From positions 1 to 50,422 of the IMG/VR virus record IMGVR_UViG_3300031857_000295: 50,422 nucleotides of DNA; one strand, 5' to 3'. Below the pieces are notes generated by a model. The model worked only from the letters and a program-made list of their open reading frames with translations. It searched no databases and had not been told where the DNA came from. The translations under genes were made by a program, and so were the position numbers. This document shows, piece by piece, positions 1 through 8,475 of the stretch; within the stretch, counting starts at the first letter, position 1; the number at the start of each line of letters is the position of its first letter. Source of the stretch: a virus.

Positions 1-352
1 TGGTGTACGACATGGCGCGAGCCAATGCCTTCGTGTAACGCGACGACAGCGAGTCGTACAAGTTATCTTCAATCGCTTCTTCCGTGAGCGAGAACCCGAG
101 GGCAATCGTTTCGTGGTTGTAGCGAGCTGTGAAGACTTCTTGACCGTTGTCGTATGCGATGGCCGAACCTTCGTTCTTGACTGGAGCAGCCGAGAAACCA
201 GAAAGCTTCGTTTCTTCTTCGAACGAACGCTCAGAAGTTTCCGTTTCGTAGATTTCTTTGTGCTCTTCGCCGTAACGTGCATACTCAAGGCCGAACAAAG
301 CGTTCAGTCCGGGCAACAGTTCTTTAAGAAGTTGTGCGCGTGAAATTGCCAT
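1..352 (-). CDS. Major capsid protein, N-terminal part (cut by window start)
   Basis: Only about 117 N-terminal residues are visible; the frame stays open to position 1, so the gene continues outside. The product begins MAISRAQLLKELLPGLNALF and goes on with an acidic segment and the stretch ARYNHETIALGFSLTEEAIE. I recognise this as the start of a major capsid protein family common in environmental phages. It would form the icosahedral shell after assembly on the scaffold encoded upstream. The ATG lies 8 nt after AAGGAG. Its place directly after the decoration-protein gene and downstream of scaffold, GroES and portal agrees with the call. The family assignment is from memory, and the fold cannot be checked from this fragment. 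Confidence 0.82.
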   Translation of the reverse strand, partial: MAISRAQLLKELLPGLNALFGLEYARYGEEHKEIYETETSERSFEEETKLSGFSAAPVKNEGSAIAYDNGQEVFTARYNHETIALGFSLTEEAIEDNLYDSLSSRYTKALARAMSYT

Positions 353-364
353 TGTTCAGTCTCC

Positions 365-982
365 TTATGCCAGACCGGTTGGGTTGAGGTAGCTGTGGGT
401 GCCTTGGTTCCACTTGACGATAACTTCGGTGTAAGAACCGGGGTTACCTGCCAAAGCAGTCTCAGGAACAACGTCCACAACGCGGATTGGCCACGTCGAA
501 GTAGTACCTTCGGTCGAGTCTACACCGACCTTAGAGTTACCGTTCGAAGTTGAACCTACGTTGTTTGCGCCGTTTGCCAGCTTGAGGTTCGAACCAACAG
601 CAGCCTGTGTTACATAGCTGACGGTGTTCGAGTTGGTACCAGCGCATACAGCAACCTTAAACAGCGCATCAGGGTCTTCCTGAATGTAAGCTGTGATGTC
701 ACTGATGTTTGTGGTGCCGGGGTAGTACTGACGGAATGTCAGACCGAAGGTTGGGTCCGTGTAGGTGCAACCGAGGAAAACACCAACAGGGGTGGCCGAG
801 TCTGTACCAGTGTCCTTGCCAACAGTACCGCCTGCGAGCAACTTAACGACGTCACCGTAGAAGATGGCAGTCGAAGAGTTGGTTGCGATTGGGAGTTGAC
901 GAGTAGCACCAGCAAAAACCTGTCCGCCAATCAGATTGATTGGGATTAGCCCGTAAGGGCTGGTAACAGAAGGGTATGCCAT
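365..982 (-). CDS. Head decoration-like protein (205 aa)
   Basis: The product is rich in Gly, Thr, Ser and Val with almost no charged helices, as expected for a beta-rich capsid surface protein. It opens MAYPSVTSPYGLIPINLIGG, a start I associate with decoration or head-stabilising proteins encoded next to the capsid gene in environmental phages. It has no signal peptide or membrane segment. The ATG follows AAAGGAG by 8 nt. It lies 12 nt upstream of the capsid gene and 16 nt downstream of the 158-aa gene, in one leftward operon. A role in binding the outer capsid is inferred from composition and position. It could instead be another minor head protein. Confidence 0.6.
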   Translation of the reverse strand: MAYPSVTSPYGLIPINLIGGQVFAGATRQLPIATNSSTAIFYGDVVKLLAGGTVGKDTGTDSATPVGVFLGCTYTDPTFGLTFRQYYPGTTNISDITAYIQEDPDALFKVAVCAGTNSNTVSYVTQAAVGSNLKLANGANNVGSTSNGNSKVGVDSTEGTTSTWPIRVVDVVPETALAGNPGSYTEVIVKWNQGTHSYLNPTGLA

Positions 983-998
983 TTTATAGCTCCTTTAG

Positions 999-1475
999 CT
1001 ATTTGCCTTTGCCAAATGACGTCGTAGACCGTTTTTCCCTAAAGAGTGGCATACGAGCGTCGTTTTCACGCATGAAGTTGTTATCCACGGACTCCATCTG
1101 AGCCTGATTTTTGTTAGCGAAAAATTCTTTACGCTGACGCATCAGTTCTTCCGGTGCCTTGCACAACAACAGTCCTGCGACTTCGATGTTGTTTTTGAAA
1201 CGGCTATCTGGGTCTACCAGCATCTGGAACTGAGGTTGTTCTTCGATGCTTACTGGCTCCCAACCTTCCCGTAGTTTGGACGAGATATTGCGGGGGTCAT
1301 TTTGGCCCATTGAAGCTACACGTATCCAGCGATATGCGTAACCAGCTTCCTTGTCCGGTTCTGGCAGGGTCGATGCCGGTTGCCATACTTTTGGACGTTC
1401 AGCTTCTGCACGAGTTTCACGAGGGGCACGAGCTGAGCTCGATTTACCTTCTAGGGCGTCAATAATATCAGTCAT
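999..1475 (-). CDS. Conserved phage virion-operon protein, unknown function (158 aa)
   Basis: This soluble, charged protein has a disordered-looking N-terminus (residues 1-40, rich in Ala, Arg and Glu). The core holds the segments YRWIRVAS, REGWEPV and IEVAGLLLCK, and the tail contains VDNNFMRENDARMP. I recall similar proteins sitting between scaffold and capsid genes in other environmental phages, without an assigned role. There is no enzymatic motif, membrane helix or zinc site. Its ATG is just upstream of the scaffold gene's neighbour in the same operon, with GGAG 7 nt before the start. A structural or assembly function is likely from context only. Confidence 0.6.
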   Translation of the reverse strand: MTDIIDALEGKSSSARAPRETRAEAERPKVWQPASTLPEPDKEAGYAYRWIRVASMGQNDPRNISSKLREGWEPVSIEEQPQFQMLVDPDSRFKNNIEVAGLLLCKAPEELMRQRKEFFANKNQAQMESVDNNFMRENDARMPLFREKRSTTSFGKGK

Positions 1476-1476
1476 C

Positions 1477-2430
1477 TTATTTCTCCATTTTCACTAGTTC
1501 ACGGGCATATTGTTCAGGTGTTAAACCTAGACGTTTTGCAATTGCCAGTTGGGACTGTTTTAACACAATCTTTTTGGGGGACCGTGTACGTGAGGCCGGA
1601 GCAACGACCGATGACGCCTTTTGTTCGCGTGCAGTGGACTTGGTGTCGCCACTATCCATTTCATCTCCGAAGTAATCGGAGAAGCGACGGCGCATAGTTT
1701 TGTCTACAACGCCCCAATATTCGTCGGTGCCTGCAAACTGCGGGCCACGTTCATTTATGAGCCTCTGATGAAGCCCAAGAGCAGTTGCGGTCATCTCCGG
1801 GTCGGAACCATACCACGTATTACGCTCTTGCCACGCAATAGTTTTCTGGTCCAGCTGCGGAGTTTGCACCTGCTGTTGCGGTATTTCTACCGGAACATCT
1901 TCCCTCTGTAAAGTAGGGCGGTAATTATTTATTTGCTGCATGCGGTAGTTGACTTCAGCAAGCTTCTGTTGCGCGTCTGCGAGACGGTCTGCATCACCAG
2001 ACTCGTACGCTTCCTTGAACTCACGCTTAGCCGCTGCAGCTTCCATTTCCGCAGTATACTTATAGCTGCCCATCAAGGACTGTTCGCCCTGTGCTAGCGT
2101 GCTTTTCAGCCTGCGGTTTTCTTCGAGGATACGCTGTGCAACAGAAAGAGCTTCTGTCTTTTCGCGCATCTCACGTTCTTTTTCACGACGTTCATCGTGC
2201 CAGACCTTCTTCATCTGCTTTAGACGGGTCTTTACCTTGTCGGAGTATTCTTCAAGCTCATCAGCTTCTAGCTCTTCAACAAGTGCCTTTGGCATGGGCT
2301 CACGGCCACGGTCTGCCTCCGGCGTATCATCTTCAATTTCAATTTCGGGCTTGTCGGCTCCAGAAACGGGGGTTTCGTCTTCGACTTCAAACGAGAAATC
2401 GTCGAAGTCGTCATCATTCTGCATACTCAT
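1477..2430 (-). CDS. Probable scaffolding protein (317 aa)
   Basis: The N-terminal 50 residues are strongly acidic (runs of Asp and Glu). Residues of roughly 60-190 form a long charged coiled-coil-like helix with many Glu, Lys and Arg. The C-terminal 60 residues are basic and end in a helical LGLTPEQYARELVKMEK. An acidic extended helical body with a basic C-terminal helix that binds coat protein is the usual design of internal scaffolds. I chose the ATG at 2430 because AGGAG lies 6-7 nt before it; an in-frame start 34 codons upstream would run back into the GroES gene and lacks such a site. It is encoded between co-chaperonin and capsid genes. Scaffold is inferred from architecture and synteny rather than from a signature motif. 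Confidence 0.65.
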   Translation of the reverse strand: MSMQNDDDFDDFSFEVEDETPVSGADKPEIEIEDDTPEADRGREPMPKALVEELEADELEEYSDKVKTRLKQMKKVWHDERREKEREMREKTEALSVAQRILEENRRLKSTLAQGEQSLMGSYKYTAEMEAAAAKREFKEAYESGDADRLADAQQKLAEVNYRMQQINNYRPTLQREDVPVEIPQQQVQTPQLDQKTIAWQERNTWYGSDPEMTATALGLHQRLINERGPQFAGTDEYWGVVDKTMRRRFSDYFGDEMDSGDTKSTAREQKASSVVAPASRTRSPKKIVLKQSQLAIAKRLGLTPEQYARELVKMEK

Positions 2431-2458
2431 ATTATTCTCCTTGTACGAATTACGTCCG

Positions 2459-2899
2459 TTAAGCGCGGGAAATGCCCCGAGGGTCTTCAACAACACCTTC
2501 GACACTGTCGTCGTTAATGATGCGGAACTCACGACCGTGGATTTTCACACGGCTACCTGCCATTGGGCGGGTCAGAATGAAGTCACCTTCTTGGCACCAT
2601 GGGCCAGACGGGAAGCGTTTCTCGTCCTTGTAGCAATCAGGGCCGAGCTTCAGCACCATAAGCACTGGAGTGGTAAGTTCTTCATACTGCTTGGTAGAGT
2701 CGGCCTTGAAGATACCACCAGCTGTCTTCTCTTCGACTTCTGGGATAGCGCACAATATGCGATAGCCTGATGGGTCTGGAAGCTGCTTAGCTTTCTTCTC
2801 GTCGGTGTCGGGTAGGACTGTTGCGTCCTCAATGTTGTTTACGTCCGAAGCCAGAAAAATCTCTGGCAGGGTCGGGAGAGTATTGTCCTCTTCAGTCAT
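2459..2899 (-). CDS. GroES-type co-chaperonin (Cpn10-like, 146 aa)
   Basis: Residues 44-140 read as a GroES barrel. There is an opening strand (YRILCAIPEVEEKT), a mobile loop with GGIF at 61-64 where host GroES has GGIV or a similar hydrophobic tripeptide, and later strands including VLMVLKLGPDCY, EGDFILTRP and FRIINDDSVEGVVE. The protein would cap the host GroEL ring and help fold phage proteins, most likely the capsid protein, like T4 gp31. About 43 extra N-terminal residues, acidic and probably flexible, precede the barrel. No GroEL gene is present in the window. The start overlaps the end of the 64-aa gene by 8 nt, and the gene sits between portal and scaffold. The fold call is fairly firm; the client is inferred. 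Confidence 0.8.
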   Translation of the reverse strand: MTEEDNTLPTLPEIFLASDVNNIEDATVLPDTDEKKAKQLPDPSGYRILCAIPEVEEKTAGGIFKADSTKQYEELTTPVLMVLKLGPDCYKDEKRFPSGPWCQEGDFILTRPMAGSRVKIHGREFRIINDDSVEGVVEDPRGISRA

Positions 2900-3086
2900 C
2901 GTCTTGTTCCATTCTTTGTGCGGCTTCAGCCATGAAACCGTTTGAAATCATAAGCCCACGGATAATCCCGCAAGCGTATTTGTAGTCCCCATGGTCCTTT
3001 GCAGTTCCACGGGCGAGGTCGCCGCTAAGTACGTCAATCTCGTCTTGTACCTTTTTTGACAGGTACATCAGTAACTCATTGGTCAT
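2892..3086 (-). CDS. Small conserved head-operon protein (64 aa)
   Basis: This helical, soluble protein of 64 residues contains DEIDVLSGDLARGTAKD and ends in an acidic MEQDDD. It has no cysteine pairs or membrane segment. I do not recognise a named domain. The start overlaps the portal stop as ATGA, and its end overlaps the GroES start, so the three are translationally coupled. Coupling to portal and chaperone suggests a role in head assembly, but nothing in the residues proves it. Confidence 0.6.
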   Translation of the reverse strand: MTNELLMYLSKKVQDEIDVLSGDLARGTAKDHGDYKYACGIIRGLMISNGFMAEAAQRMEQDDD

Positions 3087-5572
3087 TCATTCTCCTTGGT
3101 CGTTGCTTCGTTGGGAACGGGTTGTGGTTGTGCCGACTGCGCGGCCTCGCGGGCAATTTCGATACCCATACGAAGTCCGGCTTCCTGCTGTTTTGCCGAC
3201 AAGTTAGCCTTGTCTGTGGCAACTTTTGCGCCGACCTGTAGGCCAGCGATTTCTTGTTGTGACGCGATGCGCTTGTTCTCAAGCTCAAGGCGGTCGTTCT
3301 TTTCCGCAGCGTCAATAAGCATCTTCTGCTTCTTAAGCTCGAGCTCACCCTGCTTAATCTGAAGCTCCTGCTGCTGCATCTGTATGATGGGGTCTTGAGC
3401 CATCTGCTGCGCCTGCTGCTGTTGAGCCTCGGCTTGGTTCTTCTGGAGTAGCTGCTGAGCTGCTTGTGCAGCCAGACGGGAGACAGCCAACTCGGTGTTC
3501 TCGTCCATCTCAGCGTTGGGTGGTGGTAGCGGCACGCCAGCCTGTTCTTCGACCTGCTTGCGGTACGCAAACGCAAGGTGTTCTTGGATGTGTGCGGCTG
3601 CTGCGGCCATCATAGCCTGCGCGTTGGGGTTCTGACCCATGAGTTGAGCTATCTTGGGGTCTTGCATAGCAGCCATATGGACTGCGATGTGCGCTTCGTG
3701 GTCTTGGTAGATAAACGCCTTGACCGGCTTACCGTTCATAACGTCCATGTTCTCAGACACAGGGTCACGTGGCTTCATGTCGTCGCCGTCCTTGAGCGGT
3801 ACGAGCTTCTGGGCGTTCTTGATACCCAGCACCTCAAGCATCTGGCGATGCAGGTATGGCAGGTCATAAATCTGCGGAGCACCTTGGGCCAACTGAATGA
3901 CAGCCTGATACTGTACAATCTTCTGCGCCATAGTGGCGGCGTTAGGGTCAGATACCGGAATAACCTCGACATTGTCGTAGTCAGACTTCTTGGCCCTGCG
4001 ACCACCTTCTTCTGGCTCGTAGCTGTACGTATCTGGTGTGTAGTCGCGGATGATACCCTTGAGGAGCTGGAACTCCCGCTTCATCGCGTAGTGGACGCGT
4101 GCCTGCACGGCACTCATCATCTTCAACGTACGCTCGAGAATAGCCAGCGTGGTACCCACAGGAGCCTGTGCAGACATGTCAGACACCTTCATGTCCGCCA
4201 TACCCGCGAAGCGACGACCTTCGTCTACGATGGTCCCGAGGAGGCTGTAGAGCACTTGGCTTGGCTCTTTGTACGGCAGCGGCATGATATTGTCGCGCAT
4301 CGTACCCGACGCTACGTCCACATCGCGCCATTCAGCGGGGCTTATCGGGGTGTCGTCACCCTTGACGCGCAAGCCCTTAGTTTTAAATCCACCCGGTAGA
4401 TTAGATAGAGTACCAGCATCAACAAGCTGACGAATAAGGCTGGTACCAGACTTAGCAAAAGCACCAATAAGGTGAATAAGGCCAAAAGCGTAGAAGCCAA
4501 AGCCCGGAACGTACGAGTAATGTACGAAGTGGTTGCGCTTAAGCTTTTTCTTGTCATCGGGGTTCCAGTTACGGCGAATGGATAGGACCGTTTCGGTCTC
4601 TTTATCTATGGTAATGACGTATGGGAGTGCAATTCCAAGGTCATTTTCTTCCTTGTCGCGGTATTTATCGTCCTCAATGACGATATCTACGTGCATTTCC
4701 AGCAGTTTGTACCGGTCATCGGTCTCTGCACGGAAGCCCAGCTGCTCCGAAATCTTCTGCTCTACCTCATCCATCGAATTGACGGGGTCTGGTAGGTCTA
4801 CATCACGGTAAAACCCGTTTGCTTGGAGCTTTTTGAGCTCGTTCGGGGTTTTCCGCATCACATGGGTGACGCGTTCAGCGACTTCCAAGCTGGACGCGCC
4901 ATAAGGCACAACTACGTCTTCCGCAGTTACATACATAGATACCTGACGACCGAGTGATGGGTCAAAGTACACCTTCTTGAACGAGTTACCTGCAAGGCCC
5001 AACCCCCACAGCATCCGCTCATGTTCAGGGCGATACTCGACCATCACGTCGGTCAACTGGTAATTCATATCTTCTTGGACGCGCTGAGCAGCGTCCTTCT
5101 TCTCTGTGGTCTCTTTGCCGATTATCTGCGTACGCACCGGCCCTTGGGCTGGGAATGTCTCGCTCATGGTCTCAGCTTGGAACTTAACTACAGCTTCAGC
5201 CAGCAACGGGTGATGCACACCACATGCACCGGGCCAAGGCTCCGTGCGGTCCTCAACCTTCATGCCCAACAGCTCAAGCCCGTCTACATAAGTCTGTATC
5301 CAGTCCTTGCGGCTGCTGATATCTTCTTCAAACTCACCGATAAGGTCGCCAGCAAGCTCAGCGAGCATGCCCTCGTCCATATCTTCGGCCAAGTTCTCGT
5401 TAAAGTCGCCCTCGTCCTCACTCGGGTCAATCTCAATCTCCATCCCGTCGAGGCCAATACTGACGCTCTCAGGGTCTTCAATCTCAATCTCGATGTCAGG
5501 ACCGTCATCCAGCTCCGTCATCATCGGAGACATGCCCAGCGGGGCTTGGTTAAGCGACTTGTCGATGTCCAT
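3083..5572 (-). CDS. Portal protein (829 aa)
   Basis: This is the dodecameric channel at the capsid vertex through which DNA enters and leaves. The first 85 residues are very acidic. The core holds DWIQTYVDGLELLGMK, a region with PWPGACGVHHPLLAEAVVKFQ, and GLAGNSFKKVYFDP followed by VSMYVTAEDVVVPYG, patterns I associate with large P22-like portals. The C-terminal third has a long helical region rich in Gln and Ala (roughly residues 690-790), compatible with a barrel extension. At 829 residues it is longer than P22 portal (725). It starts immediately after the stop of the 90-aa gene, with only a weak purine-rich site, so translation is probably coupled. Neighbours are the terminase genes upstream and GroES and scaffold downstream. 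Confidence 0.85.
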   Translation of the reverse strand: MDIDKSLNQAPLGMSPMMTELDDGPDIEIEIEDPESVSIGLDGMEIEIDPSEDEGDFNENLAEDMDEGMLAELAGDLIGEFEEDISSRKDWIQTYVDGLELLGMKVEDRTEPWPGACGVHHPLLAEAVVKFQAETMSETFPAQGPVRTQIIGKETTEKKDAAQRVQEDMNYQLTDVMVEYRPEHERMLWGLGLAGNSFKKVYFDPSLGRQVSMYVTAEDVVVPYGASSLEVAERVTHVMRKTPNELKKLQANGFYRDVDLPDPVNSMDEVEQKISEQLGFRAETDDRYKLLEMHVDIVIEDDKYRDKEENDLGIALPYVITIDKETETVLSIRRNWNPDDKKKLKRNHFVHYSYVPGFGFYAFGLIHLIGAFAKSGTSLIRQLVDAGTLSNLPGGFKTKGLRVKGDDTPISPAEWRDVDVASGTMRDNIMPLPYKEPSQVLYSLLGTIVDEGRRFAGMADMKVSDMSAQAPVGTTLAILERTLKMMSAVQARVHYAMKREFQLLKGIIRDYTPDTYSYEPEEGGRRAKKSDYDNVEVIPVSDPNAATMAQKIVQYQAVIQLAQGAPQIYDLPYLHRQMLEVLGIKNAQKLVPLKDGDDMKPRDPVSENMDVMNGKPVKAFIYQDHEAHIAVHMAAMQDPKIAQLMGQNPNAQAMMAAAAAHIQEHLAFAYRKQVEEQAGVPLPPPNAEMDENTELAVSRLAAQAAQQLLQKNQAEAQQQQAQQMAQDPIIQMQQQELQIKQGELELKKQKMLIDAAEKNDRLELENKRIASQQEIAGLQVGAKVATDKANLSAKQQEAGLRMGIEIAREAAQSAQPQPVPNEATTKENE

Positions 5573-5845
5573 TTACTTGGCTTTCTTCACAGCGGCCTTA
5601 ACCACTGTCTTTGCTACTGCCGCCATGGGGGCGACTGCCACTGCTACTTCAGCTACGTCCTCGATAATGTCGAACACGTTCTTTTTCTTGGGTTTTGCTT
5701 CAGGCTGCGTCTGGTTCGCGCTTAGGAAAGCGTCGTTATACGGTAGACCTGCAGCGCGTGCTTCGTTGAACGCCGTACGCTGGTCGTCAGACCATTTTGA
5801 CCATTGAGTTTTGCCGATAGGAAAAAGTGCCTTAACGTTTGCCAT
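5573..5845 (-). CDS. Small protein with hydrophobic C-terminal helix (90 aa)
   Basis: The N-terminal half is soluble and ends in a PKPKKKNVF-type basic hinge. Residues 56-85 form an Ala/Val-rich hydrophobic stretch interrupted by acidic residues and followed by Lys (KAAVKKAK). The stretch could be an amphipathic or membrane-inserting helix. The start overlaps the terminase stop as TAATG. Its position between large terminase and portal is typical of small virion or connector proteins. A holin-like protein cannot be excluded, but the helix is poor for a full membrane span. No family is recognised. Confidence 0.55.
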   Translation of the reverse strand: MANVKALFPIGKTQWSKWSDDQRTAFNEARAAGLPYNDAFLSANQTQPEAKPKKKNVFDIIEDVAEVAVAVAPMAAVAKTVVKAAVKKAK

Positions 5846-7362
5846 TAGTAATACCCCTGATTGCGATTTGACCTAAAGTACACGATATCTTCGGGCTCGT
5901 CTAGGTTAGTAGTCACGTAGCCCCCACGCCTGAACCTATGCAAGGCCATGGATACTGTATCAACATAGTCATCGTTTGAGCCAGCGGGAAATTCTGCCAC
6001 TTCGTCGATGACTTCTTCCGCCCAGCGCGTGCCCGGTGCCCATACCCGACCTGATGCGAATATGTCTGCAACACCGTTGAGACGGGAAATCTTGTCGTTA
6101 CCCCGTGTCGGGGTAAACTCTTGCACCGGTATGCCCATAGCCCGCATCTCGTAGATGAGCGGTGCACCTGACGCCTTTTTCTCGATTATCACGCCGTCTG
6201 GCTGCCACTCTTTATACTCTTCGACAGCCACACGCTTCAACTCCGGGAACTCCATGCGGTCCCTGAAGGCATTAAGTAGTATGATGTTGGCCTGCGTTAT
6301 CCCATTGTCATCCGGGTGGTAGAACACACCCCATGTAGTGCACGCACTGTAGTCAGCTCGGCTCGTCTTCTCGAACGCCGTATCCCACACCTGCAGCACA
6401 AAGTCACAGCTGGGCGGGTCATCACTCTCCCACTCCTGCCACCACTCTCTCTTAACAATCGCCGCAGACTCGGACACCGGGTTCTGCTGGTACTGCGCCA
6501 TCCACTTGCTGTTAGGGACGTCGCGCTTAACTTTTTCTAATTCTTCAAGCTGCCAGAACTCAGGCCACAGCGGGTTGCCGCTGGGTAAAATGGCTGGAAA
6601 TTCAATGACTTCCCACTCACCGAGGCTGTCATTAGCAGCTGCATCTTTTAATATCTGCCCGGTCAGGTCGCGCTTTGACCACCGCGTCATCACAACAATA
6701 ATGGCACCGCCCGGCTGGAGACGCTGACGTGGACCAGAGGTGTACCACTCATATGCCTTGTCGTAGATATCTGGGTTAACTTCCGCGATAGCAGCTTCTT
6801 GCTCTGAGTGCGGGTCATCAATGATAAGCACGTCAGCACCTTTACCAGTAACCGCACCGCCCACACCGATAGCGAAGTAATCTCCGCCCTTGCTGGTGTT
6901 CCACCGACCAGCCGCCTTAGAGTCTGCAGCTAGCTTCAGGTCAGGAAACGTCTCGTGATATACTTCTGTATCTACAAGGTTACGAACCTTACGGCCAAAA
7001 CCTACCGCGAGTTCACCCGTGTGCGAGCACTGGATAATCTTCTTATGGGGGTTGAGTCCGAGGAACCATGCAGGGAGCAGGTAAGAGGCGAACTCCGACT
7101 TCGTGTGTCGCGGTGGCATATTAATAATGAGGCGTTTACACTCACCACGAGCAACGCGTTCGAAGGCGTCTGCCATTTTCGCATGGTGCCTACCTCCTAT
7201 GAATGTCGGCCAAACTTGTTCTACGAACTTCAGGAACCGCTTGCGCGCCAACTCCTGCGTCTTGAGCTTCTCCAGCTTGTCTAACTCAGCGAGCAGTATC
7301 TCTTGCTCGGCTGCGGTCAGCTTGGGCAGTATCTTGGGTATGTCTTTGAGCGTGATGTTCAC
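5845..7362 (-). CDS. terL: Terminase large subunit (505 aa)
   Basis: This is the ATP-driven DNA-packaging motor and nuclease. The N-terminal ATPase shows a Walker A-type loop MPPRHTKS at residues 82-89, Walker B LIIDD at 179-183 and a coupling motif VMTRWSK at 224-230. The C-terminal RNase H-like nuclease shows WDTAF with Asp327, IIEKKASG with Glu394, and NDDYVD with acidic residues at 464-468. These are the expected metal-binding positions. The length is normal for the family. The start is GTG at 7362, overlapping the small-subunit stop as GTGA. It acts at the portal encoded two genes downstream. Confidence 0.92.
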   Translation of the reverse strand: MNITLKDIPKILPKLTAAEQEILLAELDKLEKLKTQELARKRFLKFVEQVWPTFIGGRHHAKMADAFERVARGECKRLIINMPPRHTKSEFASYLLPAWFLGLNPHKKIIQCSHTGELAVGFGRKVRNLVDTEVYHETFPDLKLAADSKAAGRWNTSKGGDYFAIGVGGAVTGKGADVLIIDDPHSEQEAAIAEVNPDIYDKAYEWYTSGPRQRLQPGGAIIVVMTRWSKRDLTGQILKDAAANDSLGEWEVIEFPAILPSGNPLWPEFWQLEELEKVKRDVPNSKWMAQYQQNPVSESAAIVKREWWQEWESDDPPSCDFVLQVWDTAFEKTSRADYSACTTWGVFYHPDDNGITQANIILLNAFRDRMEFPELKRVAVEEYKEWQPDGVIIEKKASGAPLIYEMRAMGIPVQEFTPTRGNDKISRLNGVADIFASGRVWAPGTRWAEEVIDEVAEFPAGSNDDYVDTVSMALHRFRRGGYVTTNLDEPEDIVYFRSNRNQGYY

Positions 7363-7973
7363 TCGTCCACCTCTTCGGTGGACTCATCCGCCAAGATTTC
7401 TTCGAAGTCCGCATCGAGGATGCCTAGCTCCTCGTCGAGGTCCATGCCCAGTGGCTTCATATCTATGACGTCTGCGTTCAGCAGGCGCTTGACCCTGTCC
7501 GTAATGGCCTTTTCCAGACCTTCAGGTGAGTTGTAGTTGACGTTAATCTCACTACGGTCGGTGAATAGCCCGACATCTGAGTGCTTACCAAGCAGCTCAA
7601 TGGCCTTCAACTCGTACTTAATCTCACCACAGTCAGCAATCTCAAGCAGTTTATTAGTCAGCGCAGTGCGCACTTGACCCGCGTCCATCGCTCGGCCTTG
7701 GCCATAAGCACGTAGGAAAGCCGCAGCGCCGAGGGCAGCAGGCAGACTTTGGGTCAATGGTGTTATTTTCTGGTTGTCGATGGCTGCATCTAGCAATGCT
7801 GCCTCTTCTTCGACGTTGTCCTTAGCCAACTCGACTGGGGCACCAAGCTGCTCAAGCAGCTCTGCTGTATTACCTATGGAGGCTAATTTATCCGCGAAGT
7901 TGTCAAACTCCTCGTCGGACAGGTCAAACGGCACAGGATACTCCGTGCTCGGTTCGGCTTTTATAATAGGCAT
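7359..7973 (-). CDS. terS: Probable terminase small subunit (204 aa)
   Basis: The assignment rests mainly on position: first gene of the packaging operon, coupled by GTGA to terL. The protein is helical and acidic. A central segment (GAAAFLRAYGQGRAMDAGQVRTAL) is followed by NKLLEIADCGEIKYELKAIELLGKHSDVGLFTDRSEINVNY, which resembles the part of small terminases where a helical DNA-binding or oligomerisation region precedes a conserved GLFTDRSE-like stretch. The C-terminal 30 residues are very acidic. I chose the ATG at 7973 (MPIIKAEPS) because GGAG lies 9 nt upstream. A longer frame to 8081 would add a hydrophobic, unlikely N-terminus. It would recognise the packaging site. Confidence 0.68.
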   Translation of the reverse strand: MPIIKAEPSTEYPVPFDLSDEEFDNFADKLASIGNTAELLEQLGAPVELAKDNVEEEAALLDAAIDNQKITPLTQSLPAALGAAAFLRAYGQGRAMDAGQVRTALTNKLLEIADCGEIKYELKAIELLGKHSDVGLFTDRSEINVNYNSPEGLEKAITDRVKRLLNADVIDMKPLGMDLDEELGILDADFEEILADESTEEVDE

Positions 7974-8118
7974 GTACTTAAGCTCCGCTTGTAGGAGTCC
8001 GGGGTTGCGCCGTTGTGTAGCAATGTAGTGGGGAGAAGAAAAGAGGAAAATAGGGGCGGCGCAAACTGAGGAAAACACCACCCCTACCGGTACCGCAATG
8101 TCAAATATCGGTTCAAAA

Positions 8119-8146
8119 ATAATATCATGGGGGTCTGGCGTGTCAA
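8119..8146 (-). promoter_or_regulatory. Leftward sigma-70-like promoter for the packaging and head operon
   Basis: Read on the minus strand, TTGACA (8146-8141) is followed after 16 nt by TATTAT (8124-8119), and a TG one base before the -10 makes it an extended -10 element. Transcription would start near 8112 and give a leader of about 140 nt before the terS ATG at 7973. It is the best leftward promoter match in the non-coding region. Confidence 0.6.
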
Positions 8147-8349
8147 GGTACCATCGACGGGGGGTCTGGCTGTATTAAGCGGCAGCGAACCGGTGGCTGG
8201 AAAAATAGGGGGGTGGGGGTGCTTGATTTGAAAAGAGGGCCGGGGGGTGTTCTGGTTTTCAAAAGTGCGTCGTCGAATATGCAAAATAGTATGTATGTAG
8301 TGGTGGGGTAACAACATGCCACCGTTGGGGGGTCGGGGGTAGGTAGGGT
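8147..8349. other. G-rich non-coding tract next to terS
   Basis: The plus strand carries repeated G-runs. A GGGGGTCTGGC motif occurs twice, near 8128-8138 and 8159-8169. Further runs are G6 at 8208-8213, G5 at 8215-8219, G3 at 8237-8239, G6 at 8242-8247, G6 at 8327-8332 and G5 at 8335-8339. GGGTAACA-like words recur near 8316 and 8346. A frame on the minus strand across it gives only a Pro/His-rich, improbable peptide. The tract could fold as G-quadruplex DNA or mark the packaging (cos or pac) site, since it adjoins terS. Both are guesses. Confidence 0.5.
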
Positions 8350-8475
8350 AACAGTATAGTCAATCCGTCACACCCTCCCCCTGTTAATCTACACTCCACT
8401 TCACTAATACTTAACCCTAACAAATGTCTGCGAAGCAGACCGATTTTATTTTCTAGGCTGCGCTTGCCTCGCGCT
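8350..8475. other. Non-coding spacer with one small hairpin
   Basis: I see no credible reading frame here. A short hairpin, GTCTGC-GAA-GCAGAC (8426-8440), is followed by a T-rich stretch on the plus strand. Its 6-bp stem is weak, and no gene ends close upstream on that strand, so I do not call it a terminator. Confidence 0.4.

Noticed and set aside
3578-4399. Rightward open frame of 273 codons opposite the portal gene
   Set aside because: It mirrors the portal gene, is rich in His/Val/Arg without domain patterns, and has no promoter or ribosome site.
7974-8081. Upstream extension of the terS gene to 8081
   Set aside because: The extra 36 residues are hydrophobic and unrelated in composition; the ATG at 7973 has a GGAG site.
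8084-8317. Possible 77-aa leftward gene upstream of terS
   Set aside because: The peptide is a Pro/His-rich product of the G-runs on the other strand, it covers the leftward promoter, and it lacks a ribosome site.
8426-8440. Hairpin followed by T-rich DNA as a terminator
   Set aside because: The stem has only 6 bp and no rightward gene ends upstream of it.
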